18,127 bases of DNA from Conidiobolus incongruus B7586 (taxonomy: Eukaryota > Entomophthoromycota > Entomophthoromycetes > Entomophthorales > Conidiobolaceae), in assembly GCA_000697335.1 (NCBI GenBank), contig JNEM01009500.1, positions 1 to 18,127 of the forward strand, given 5' to 3'. Positions 10,101 through 18,127 of the stretch are shown here, in pieces. Below the pieces are notes generated by a model that was not told the origin of the DNA, made no database searches, and worked only from the letters and a program-made list of their open reading frames with translations. Both the position numbers and the translations under genes were made by a program. Position 1 is the stretch's first letter; each line of letters begins with the position of its first letter.

Positions 10101-11711
10101 CATCTTAGGGTATTTGCCAAAAATACTAGATGGAGTATATAGATCCAATTTCTGCCTCAATTCAGTGTTTTTATTCAACTTGGACGTTGGTGAATAGCTG
10201 ACAGGTGATTGATTGGAAGATTCCGTTGGAGATGTCGGTGTCACATCTTTAGTATTGATTTTCAGTGAACTCTTAGATTGACAATCCTTAAAGGTTCTAT
10301 CTTCTAACTTTATTCTACTGCTTCCAAACAAACTTCGACTTGAGCTCGATGCAATTCTCTGGGCTAATCGGATGGTGAGAGCAGGCATTTCAGGCTTGCT
10401 AGGGCTTGGAGTTTTGTAAATATCCGATCCAGATTTCACCTTTTCAGGTGTAATTGTATCCATAGAAATTCTATTACTTTCAGGGTCTGAAGAAGAATAA
10501 TTATCATTGAAATTCTCATAATTTTCCATATCTTCGGAAGAGAATTGGGTGTACTGTTGCTGATTTTGAATTTGATTTCGGATGATTCGTTGAACTAACC
10601 TCTCTTGCATCTGATTTTCATTCAATGATTCAGAGCTCCATTGGTCCATTTCAGAGTCGAAGGAGCTACGACTCTCTTGATATTCCATGCGATCAGTATC
10701 AGATTCGTAGGAATCCATAGAGGATTGGTTATATTCTTCATAATATTTAGAGCTGGAGCTAGATTTGGAATTGTACCCTAAACGAGTCTCTGGTCGTGAG
10801 AAACACTGGTTGTTTTCAAAATATGGCTTGTAGCTCAAGTAGCGATCCTCGTCCATTGCCGGGGATGTTGGTAATGAAGTAGGTGCTTGTGGACTGTCTC
10901 CCCAAAACCCTTCATCCCTTTTATTTCTGCGATTTATCCTGTGGTCGGATACTAAACTGTCCGCTTTGGTATGATCAACAGCAATGGAGCTTCGCATCTG
11001 AAAATCATGATAAAGGTCCTGACGATTCCTTGTACGTAGCATTGGAAGGCATGGCTCCTGGCGAGGCTCTTCTTCAAGTGAAGGTGATCGGCTTAATGGA
11101 TGCGAGAGAGTTTCAGGTTGTAATATATCGGTTAAATTTCGCTTTTCTTTGGGTTTCGTTTGATCAGGTATGGTGATATAGCGTAATGAGGGCTCGGATC
11201 CCAAATCCGAGTCATCATCTCCATTCATTCCCTCTTGCCAGTCCTGATACCAGTTTGCCTTCTTCTCCTCAAGACCCCTGTTCATCATATTTGCTCCCTG
11301 ATAAATTAAGTATGTATCCTCTTCAACTGATTCATCACTATTGACTAAGGCCAGCCCAGTTGTCTTTTTTAAACTCTCTGAAGAGGTAAACGAATGCTCC
11401 AAAGAACTTTCCAAATAAGTTTCCTCACCGGATGTGAATGAAACGGTATTTGAAGAAGATGAACTTGTTCCAAATAATTTTGAATTCAAGCTATTTTGAG
11501 AGATTCTTTTGATTCTGGTGATGGTTTCATCCCATTCCTGGCCATCTACAATCCTCTTTTGACGATTTCTGTTTCTCCTCAATTTATAAGTCTCTAAATT
11601 CTTTTTAAGACGCATTAATTCTTGCTTCTCCTGTTCTAAACAGAGAAGTAAATCGTCGCTCGTTGGTGATGCAACCGATGCGGAAGTTTCTGAGACTGGA
11701 TCTCTGACCAT
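7138..11711 (-). CDS. Large gelsolin/villin-repeat protein, two exons (11711-7299 and 7245-7138)
   Basis: A probable actin-binding protein of about 1506 residues. Exon 1 encodes 1471 residues; a 53-base intron (7298-7246, GTAAAT, TACTAAT, AG, phase 0) leads to a last exon of 35 codons ending TAA. Residues 19-55 form a charged, Leu-bearing helix (EQEKQELMRLKKN), possibly a coiled coil. Residues about 60-990 are Ser/Asn/Gln/Pro-rich and disordered, with three NPF motifs (566-568, 688-690, 903-905) of the kind bound by EH-domain endocytic proteins. Four gelsolin-like repeats follow at about 1000-1115 (LLDARNAYILES, KVYLWHGS), 1137-1240 (VKMWLI, YLVMYHY), 1258-1355 (LYHVRG, HTFVWHG) and 1367-1471 (RVRLFELG, KVYLLD). 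There is no complete villin headpiece; the final LPVEYLLRQFN only weakly recalls its start. Fungal and animal gelsolin-family proteins cap, sever or bundle actin; which of these applies here is unknown. The start is the first ATG after an in-frame upstream stop. Confidence 0.92.
7246..7298 (-). other. Intron of the gelsolin-repeat gene
   Basis: On the minus strand this 53-base intron starts GTAAATTTC, has TACTAAT about 14 bases before its end, and ends TTTAG. Without splicing, translation would stop four codons after the exon end. With splicing the frame continues in phase 0 for 35 codons. Length and branch site match the WDR83 introns. Confidence 0.85.
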
Positions 11712-11733
11712 TTTAACAATATTAAAAGAATAA

Positions 11734-11775
<42 letters not shown>
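11734..11775. repeat. (AAT)14 microsatellite in the gelsolin gene leader
   Basis: Fourteen perfect AAT units lie about 22 bases upstream of the gelsolin gene ATG, so on the coding strand the leader or core promoter carries (ATT)14. The tract has no stop in the frame of the ATG, but contains no ATG either. Length variation here could change leader length or promoter spacing. Confidence 0.95.
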
Positions 11776-11779
<4 letters not shown>

Positions 11780-13483
11780 TAATTAGAAGATTATTAAAAA
11801 ATTAATGCCACCCCAATATATTAAAAACTATTGTAAAAAGGATACTAGAAATGAAGAAGACTTGCGTTATTTATAAGATATTCTTTCAACAGTTTTTAAA
11901 TCAAATAGAGAAAATGGATAGATGACCAATTAGAGGGTAGTTCATAAACGTTTTGAATTAATTTCTTGGATTATCATGGACTCTCAACATGTTCTCTGAA
12001 TTAATCACGACAAATAGGCACTCTAAATTCCCCACCAAAAAATTGGGTTCCCCACGCGATTAAATACTAAATTCGGAAGTTGATGGTTGAATTATTAGCC
12101 AACAATCCTATTGACACTTGATAATAGTTAAATCCTACTAATCAATAGATTCAAAATTGTTTATGATATAAGAAGTTAGTAGTTATTGTCCTTATTATGT
12201 CAGTTTTCATCTTCTCATCAGTCAATGCCTTTAATTTTTAATGAAAATTTGAGAATTGAATAACAATATTCCTAATCAAAACAAAATATTTGCTTTATAA
12301 TTGGACAATTTTAAAAATTCCAAGCCAAGTTATATTGGTCTAAATTTCAACTTGATATAAATTAGTAATCTTTCAAATAATTGAAATATAGTATACATAA
12401 ATAAGGAAAAGTATTGTTATTGATTAATTAAATATCAACGATCTAATTCTATTTGGTATTTAAGCTTTAAATATATTATTATTTTTATTTTTATATTTTT
12501 TTTTGAAATTATTAATTATGATTATACCATAACAATTCTAGTAATTGAATATTATGTATTACATATAGTGTATTCATGCTATCAGAATGATAATTAAACC
12601 ATAATAACTCTATATTACTTGAAATTTTTTATTTTTATAAATTATTAATAATGTTTATTTTTAAAAATATTGATGATTTAGAGTATTTTGTAATTATATG
12701 AAATTTAAAAGGGTATTTGAAAAGTCATTGTTTTTAATGACATGTAATATGTATTTATATAGGAGTGTTAGATACCAAAAATAAAAAATTAAAGTTGATA
12801 ATTGCTTGAATGTCAGGTGGAACTTTTGCGAATATCTATCATTCTTAATAGTCCTCCAAATTGTTTTTTAGTTATAACAAAAGCATAAATTGTAATTAAT
12901 ATATAATAACAATTTTATGAATACAATTAACTAGTTAATCCTATTAGAATTCTTAGCTTAATATTATAATTTACTATATTAACGACTAAATAATTGAAAT
13001 GTTAAATTTTAACAATAATTGTGATATGTATTAAAAGGTGTACGGGGTTTGTAACTTTTATAGTTTGAATTAATGAATAATTTACTTATGAATTGATAAT
13101 ATGTTAACTGATAAAGTACTAAATTGAAAAAATTCTTGAAATTGTAATTGATAAATATATAATAAAAAGAATAATATTAATAATTTATAAATCTATTAAA
13201 TTTCAATTTTATTTTTTTATTTAACTTATTCTTAAATATTAACACCTAAAACCAAAGTTTAAAATTTCTACAATTATGTTAAATTGTTAAATATAATATT
13301 GAAAATTTGGAGATTAATTAGTCAAATTAAATCACTGAAACATATTAAATATAATGGAATAATTGATAAGGAGTTATCTTAATATTTGAAGATTATTACT
13401 AATGTTGTGTTTTATAATAAGTTTTGTAAATAAAGACAGTTGTTAGTAAATTATATATTAATAAGCTCATTAAAATAGTTGGT
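11776..13483. other. AT-rich divergent spacer with one GC-richer patch
   Basis: This region lies upstream of the gelsolin-repeat gene (minus) and of the CK2 alpha-like remnants (plus). A GC-richer patch at about 11960-12070 carries a 33-codon open stretch on the plus strand (11962-12063, including FSELITTNRHSKFPTKKLG) and probably overlaps upstream control sequence of the gelsolin gene. A short minus-strand open stretch near 12757-12830 (AKVPPDIQAII) has no recognised family. Neither is supported as a gene. The rest is low-complexity AT DNA. Confidence 0.5.
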
Positions 13484-13686
13484 TCAGCGAATGATATATC
13501 TAACAAAGAGTATTGGCTTAACTATCCAATCGAGACGGACGTGTATTTTCAAAATATAACACTAAATCCTTGTAATAGCCTGGTTTTAGTTTTGACAGAT
13601 TTGGAATTTGATTTTTATCAATTAAAGGTTAAGATTTACTTACATTGGGTTGCAAACATCAATTCAATTTTTTTTCAAATTTTGTG

Positions 13687-13725
<39 letters not shown>

Positions 13726-14567
13726 CAAAATTATATCTTAAATAAGTTGGTTAAATTATATTGTAAAATTGATTCACAATGGTTTAATTGTATAAAATGG
13801 AGTTATAGACTAAACTATATTAAATAATTTATTAGCATGGTTGAATGCTGGAGTTATGATGTATAATATTCCATCAATACCATAGCCTTATTAATATTTT
13901 CAATTTCCAATGACTTGATTTAAATTTTCATTTTTTGCTAAATATTTTCATTAATAACATTATTTATTTTAAAATTTGAATGGTCAGAATAAATAATATT
14001 GAGGATTTCAAGAATATGATTATTTTTTGATTTCAGAAATTCTTACATGTTAAAATTGATTAAAAGAATCTATTGTGGATGATTAAAAAACATTAATTAT
14101 AATTGAAATATTATTAATTAATCTATTAATCATGTATAATAACTTGCATGCATCTTCAAAATTGTTAATAATTTTTGAGCTATAAAAAGATTGTTATGTT
14201 TGATGAATCACTTTAATTTACTTTTGAATATTTTTTAATTTACTGATAGATTGAATATTGAATTAGATTTTGACCAAAAGTTTTTAATAATTTTAGTTAT
14301 GAAAATAAATTTTAAATCTCATAACCACCAATTCAAAATTGATTGGAAACCAAGTAACATAATACTTGACTATACTAACAAAAATATTATGGACTTGGTA
14401 AAAGGCGATTAAAGTCAAAATCAATACAACTTTTAAGTATTAATCCTAATTATTTTAACAATAGAATTAGAATGCAACTTAACCCAACTCGAACTTAAAG
14501 GTTTTAAAACCAACTTAACAACAATATATCCTATCAATTCAAGTTATGAGAAATTGGAGAAATTTGA
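13484..14567 (+). pseudogene. Decayed protein kinase CK2 alpha-like gene
   Basis: Several plus-strand pieces, in different frames, match landmarks of the CK2 catalytic subunit in the right order. KEYWLNY (13505-13525) matches the N-terminal REYWDYE. LTDLEFDFY (13592-13618) matches LTDYDIRYY. DWKPSNIILD (14341-14370) matches the catalytic loop RDVKPHNVMID. QLLSI followed by NYFNNRIRMQLNP (about 14427-14486) matches QLVKI and YLNKYRIELDP. A last piece near 14545-14565 (EKLEKF) could match FLDKLL. The glycine-rich loop, VIKxxKP block, DWG and GPELL segments are missing or unrecognisable. A long AT-rich stretch with a TA microsatellite separates the second and third pieces. Frames change and stops intervene, so no functional kinase is possible. 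Each piece alone is weak; the order and the CK2-specific YLNKYRIELDP-like piece make the case. Alternative: chance similarity in AT-rich DNA. Confidence 0.5.
13693..13723. repeat. (TA)n microsatellite, about 31 bases
   Basis: This perfect alternating TA tract lies inside the CK2 alpha-like remnant region, after the LTDLEFDFY piece. It contributes the Ile-Tyr run of the local open frame and is not coding. Confidence 0.95.
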
Positions 14568-14620
14568 GTAATTCTAATAGAGTATGTGTTTATATTAATT
14601 GATAATTAATATTGTTGTAG

Positions 14621-14752
14621 GTTAATAAATTAGTTAAAAAATTGCCACAGAGTGAAGATTTAGAGGAAGAAGATGAAGATGATGTCACTACTAATGATGC
14701 TACGAGTAGGACTCCATTGATATTGTCGTCGGATATACCTGATACCGATTAA
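14621..14752 (+). pseudogene. Orphan acidic terminal exon, unknown gene
   Basis: A 43-codon open stretch ending TAA is preceded by a good acceptor (TTGTTGTAG). A 53-base candidate intron (14568-14620, donor GTAATTC) or a 39-base one (donor GTATGT at 14582) contains ATTAAT-type branch sites. The predicted residues are basic then acidic (VNKLVKKLPQSEDLEEEDEDD), followed by a polar tail ending DIPDTD. Base composition is clearly coding-like against its surroundings. With the 53-base intron the upstream frame reads TGA at the junction; a later acceptor after 14652 would join the upstream EKLEKF frame. It may be the last exon of the decayed CK2 alpha-like gene or of a separate small gene. I do not recognise the family. 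Confidence 0.35.
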
Positions 14753-14943
14753 ATTATAAAGCTATTAGGCATTAGGATAGTATTAAATTTTAGAATCTTA
14801 TAATGGATAGTGATCAATGAAAAAAATATTGTTAAAGTATCATTATATAACTAATAAATATTCTTGCGTAATTTAAGAAATCTAAATTAATCATCTAGTA
14901 CAGTTTATATTTTTAATACTTGAATTAAATTCCAATTATATAG

Positions 14944-16140
14944 TTATTCCCAAACTTTGATAGTGCCATCCACAGAACATGACAACAATTGATTAGTTTT
15001 GGGATGGTTGGAGACCCAAATTACCCCTCTATCGTGAGCTTTTAGCACCTCGATAGGTTCAGACTAAAATCTTTATTAATATAGAATGTATAATAAGTAA
15101 TGATATTATTTACCTTTAACAAATCCCAAATTAAAATTTCGCCAGTTTCAGATCCACAAATTATGTGTGAGTCTAAATAATTCGTCTCTCCATGTAGTTT
15201 ATAATTCTTATTTTGTATTCCTTTAAATCTAAAAACCAACATTAATAGCAATATATATTATTAGATATAAAAAATTACGTATTTAGGAGTGTCCCATCCC
15301 GATTATCGATCAATCTCAAGCAATTGTCCAGAGTGTTGACTAGCATGAACGAGTTATCCTTAGCAAGACTAATGTTGGTTACGGGTGCTGGCATCTTGTC
15401 CCTGGTAAGTTCTCCCATTCGAATGTCGTAGGTGCGGATACATTCATCGATGGAGCTATAGTATAATTAATAGGGATACATTAACTAAGATATTAGTTGA
15501 AATTACCCAGTGACAATTTTAAATCAAAAATTTCTATAGATGAAATACTGTCTTTAGCTTCATTTAGAGATTGGATTGGCGTATGGGAATTCGATCTAAT
15601 AACTGATTAATACTAATGCTATGAATTTATGATTGGACTACCTGCAGTCCCAAAATCTTACAATCGCATCGTAAGAACCTGAATTACCAATTAATAAACA
15701 GTTAAAAATATAATTTATATTCTTTACCAGTTGCTAATACTGATGCATCTTCATTAAATCCAACAGCATTAATTCTCTGAAACAATTATTAGTACATATC
15801 ATCCTTACACCATACAAATCTCACTTACTTGCGAATGTCCCCCATATCTCCTTATATTCTTACCCATTTCGACATCCCACAAATAAACAGATCTATCAGC
15901 ACCTCCAGAAGCGAATTTACTACTATCTTTGGATATGCATAGATCATAGATGGCTTTACCGTGACCTTCAAAGGTTTTGACCAATAGTCCTGTATTGGGA
16001 TTGTACACTTGAATGGTTTTATCTTCACCAGCACTCAGGCAGTAATCGCCAAAACTTGTGTATCGCACTACGTATACTGTGCTTCGGTGCGCTTGAAGCG
16101 TTCTTTGTAGTTTTGTGGGAGGATTATAATTTATCGACAT
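14944..16140 (-). CDS. WDR83: WDR83/MORG1 WD40-repeat protein, seven exons, one-base frame break in exon 4
   Basis: A seven-bladed WD40 protein that matches WDR83 (MORG1), a scaffold associated in other organisms with the spliceosome and MAP-kinase modules. Exons on the minus strand: 16140-15829, 15776-15728, 15678-15642, 15595-15507, 15455-15279, 15228-15114 and 15063-14944. The six introns are 46-52 bases, GT to AG, with TAYTAAT-like branch sites. Landmarks: GDYCLSAGEDKTIQVYNP, SGGADRSVYLWD, ATGSYDAIVRFWDCR, SLNEAKDSISSIEIF, GSIDECIRTYDIR, YKLHG, ICGSETGEILIWDLL, LKAHDRGVIWV and a final CSVDGTIKVWE. The exons sum to 899 bases where 900 would give a 299-residue protein. Exon 4 runs SSIEIFDLKLSL in the upstream frame, while the family pattern and exon 5 require KIVTGSID, so one base is missing near 15511-15530. 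Either an indel error in an A/T run or true loss of function. The start ATG is the first in exon 1. Confidence 0.88.
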
Positions 16141-16412
16141 CTATCAATAAATTTAATTAAATTTTTTTTATAAATTAATAATATTATTAATTTTTATTTG
16201 GGTTTGGATTTTACCTATATTTAACTCATTTAAATTTTAATAAATTCAATTATGGGATTATTAATAGTAAATTATAAAATCTTAAACAATCAATACATAT
16301 TTTTAATTGATTCAATTTATTCTATTTATTGTTAATACTTTAAACTTAATTCAAAATAAATATTAATAAAGGATTAAAAAATATTTCTAAAATTAAATTA
16401 AATTGTAAATCT
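16141..16412. other. Short divergent spacer between WDR83 and the PIGB relic
   Basis: This is AT-rich DNA with no open frame of note. It should hold the WDR83 promoter on the minus strand and once held the PIGB promoter on the plus strand. I could not pick out a convincing CCAAT or TATA pair among the many AT tracts. Confidence 0.5.
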
Positions 16413-17445
16413 TGGCTAACAGTGTTAATCATAAGAGTAATAGGCAGTCTCCCAATCTCAAACGTACTCATCCCTGACGAAGTATAAAATAGTGTCAAAG
16501 TGTCGAACCATATGATCTCTAACCTCAGATACTTGACTTGGGAGTGGCGAGAACGTATTTATGGATATTTAATATCTATAATGCTTTATTTTATTTCCAA
16601 AAATATTAATTATTTATTTATTTGAAGGAAATTGATAGGATTTCTGATGAAAATCAACAATTTTGTCATGGTAGAACTAAGAAATGGTAAGGAGAGGATA
16701 TTTAGTGATTAGTGTTAATAGCAAGTTTGTTCAATTCATGTCACTGAATTTTAGGATATCTTTGGCTCTGCAATACTTTTGTAATGTTGGGTATTAATTT
16801 ATCTCTCTTTAGGTGGCCTTTAGACAAGAAAAAAAAGAACTTGAATTATTGGAATTAAATTTTGAGTTTAGTTGTTGATGGCTTCATATGTATGTTGAGA
16901 CCTACCACTACTATTAATCATTTGTTCATTGGAGATAATTCACTGTTGAAATGTCAAAGATTTACAGACAAAGTCGCTATTTTAGTACTGAGTAAAATTA
17001 TGGTAGTGATAATGAAATCTGTGATGATTTTATTGATACTCAATATTATCATCAGTTCACATTGGTACCTTGCAGATTTATCAGAATTAACGTCTACAAA
17101 GATATTAGTCTGTAATGTGATTTTCAAAGTATTTTGTGATGTTTTTATTCTGGCCTTCTAGCTCACCTGACTTCTTGATTGCTGTTTTCATTAATTAAAT
17201 TCTATGTTAATTGGAACTATTACATTACAATGTTTTATTTGGAATTGAGTTTAGTTTTTATTAAAGAGTTAATTTTATTCCCATATAAGGAATTTAGATT
17301 TATTTATCCTCTATGCCCTATGTTGATTTTTTTGGGCACTGTTGGTCTCAAGTACAATGTGGATCAAAATCCCAATTATTTCAAACTCTTGGTGATCTTT
17401 CTAATTGACACTAATCTGTTACCAGACATTTATGTCAATTATTAG
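16413..17445 (+). pseudogene. Decayed GPI mannosyltransferase III gene (PIGB/GPI10)
   Basis: Plus-strand pieces match PIGB, the ER multi-pass enzyme (glycosyltransferase family 22) that adds the third mannose to GPI anchors, in the correct order. The N-terminal PDEYWQSLE...YLTWEW signature survives as PDEV, a stop, then NSVKVSNHM and YLTWEWRERI (16473-16560). SLVVDGFICMLRPTTTI (about 16865-16918) matches the SLVALAFIIRPTAVI helix. HQFTLVPCRFIRINV (17050-17094) matches GQWTLVQFNFLKFNV. FYVNWNYYIT (17200-17229) matches the FYGxHPWHWY region. YKEFRFIYPLCPM (17284-17322) matches HKEFRFIYPVLPF. The pieces lie in different frames with stops inside conserved blocks, several expected segments are shortened, and nothing matches the C-terminal third after 17445. 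Breaks fall inside motifs, not at GT/AG sites, so introns do not explain them. It is an old, clearly non-functional copy. Confidence 0.88.
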
Positions 17446-18127
17446 CTTTGAAAGAAAAAATGATAAATTTTTTATTTTTTGATTTTTCAACCATTTTGTT
17501 AATATTATAAAATAAATAAATAAAATATATAAGAGAATTAATATTTTTAAAATTTATACATATATTTTAAAATTATTTTTTTATTAAAATCTTTTTAATT
17601 TAAATTCTGAGCTTAAATTAAATTATACTTAAATTAAATAGTAATCATCAAAAGTCTTTTTTAATATTAGTAAAACTTAACTATAAACCCTCTAAAGTCA
17701 TTTAAAATTTTTAAATAGCTTAAAATTATAATATTTTATTTAAAATTACCATTTATTACTAAATTTGTCAATTTAAAAAAAGGAAATTATTTTAAATTTA
17801 CTAAAATTTGATATTTTGATTTTTATAATTTTATATCCCTTTATAAATAAAATACAAGAATTGTTAAAAATAATATAATATTTTGTAAAATTTTTACTTG
17901 GTTTAATTAATAAAAAAAATTAATGAATAATATTTAATTTGATAAAAACTTATTAAAATCTAGAGTAATTATTATTAAATTTAAAAGCTTTAATATTGAA
18001 TTATTATTACTATTATTAATATACTTTAAACTTTTTTATATAATATTATATTTAATATTAAATTAAAAAATTTAATTAAAAAAATCATTTCATTAAACTT
18101 TTATAAATAAAAAATTAAATTTTTAAT
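17446..18127. other. Very AT-rich terminal spacer
   Basis: This is almost pure A/T with homopolymer runs and no open frame of note. The missing 3' third of the PIGB relic would be expected to start here, but no recognisable piece of it remains. No repeat unit or terminal inverted repeat was seen. Confidence 0.6.

Noticed and set aside
8037-11176. Open frames antisense to or in other frames of the gelsolin-repeat gene
   Set aside because: They are shadows of a long, well-supported coding frame and show no motif or start context of their own.
13541-13741. 66-residue frame as an independent gene
   Set aside because: It starts with GTG, its end is an (TA)n microsatellite, and its useful part fits better as one piece of the CK2 alpha-like relic.
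14299-14412. 37-residue frame with DWKPSNIILD as a small functional kinase-like gene
   Set aside because: It covers only the catalytic-loop region and lacks every other kinase element; treated as a piece of the CK2 alpha-like relic.
17179-17445. 88-residue membrane-like frame as a separate protein
   Set aside because: It carries the KEFRFIYP block of PIGB and follows other PIGB pieces in order, so it is a remnant of that gene.

Overview
The window looks like nuclear DNA of a very AT-rich eukaryote, most likely an early-diverging fungus. The coding islands have moderate GC and sit in spacers that are mostly A and T. Introns are 46 to 53 bases, begin GTAA or GTAG, end in AG and carry a TACTAAT- or TATTAAT-like branch site. 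TAA and TAG both act as stops, so the code is standard. An Entomophthoromycotina-type fungus (Conidiobolus and relatives) would fit, but that is inference; no marker fixes the species.

Layout, left to right: (1) the 3' end of a Shewanella-like protein phosphatase gene (SLP copy A), cut by the window edge; (2) an intact, intronless SKP1 gene with a clear CCAAT/TATA promoter, and a second copy of the same promoter block 881 bases upstream; (3) 3.2 kb of AT-rich spacer; (4) an intact second SLP phosphatase (copy B) with a signal peptide and all catalytic motifs; (5) on the minus strand, a two-exon gene for a protein of about 1506 residues with a long disordered N-terminal region, three NPF motifs and four C-terminal gelsolin repeats; (6) about 1.7 kb of AT-rich spacer; (7) plus-strand remnants that line up in order with the protein kinase CK2 alpha subunit, followed by an orphan acidic terminal exon; (8) on the minus strand, a seven-exon WDR83/MORG1 gene whose conserved frame is broken by one base in exon 4; (9) on the plus strand, a decayed PIGB/GPI10 mannosyltransferase gene (GPI-anchor synthesis); (10) a very AT-rich end.

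The genes do not form a pathway. They are ordinary, unlinked housekeeping functions: ubiquitin-ligase adaptor, luminal or secreted phosphatases, actin-binding protein, WD40 scaffold. The unusual points are the two SLP paralogues on either side of SKP1, the duplicated promoter block, and the two relics of normally essential genes (CK2 alpha and PIGB) on either side of a WDR83 copy that is itself one base out of frame. I saw no transposon with recognisable coding capacity, no viral-type element, no CRISPR array and no tRNA or rRNA gene. I see no convincing new molecular system here.
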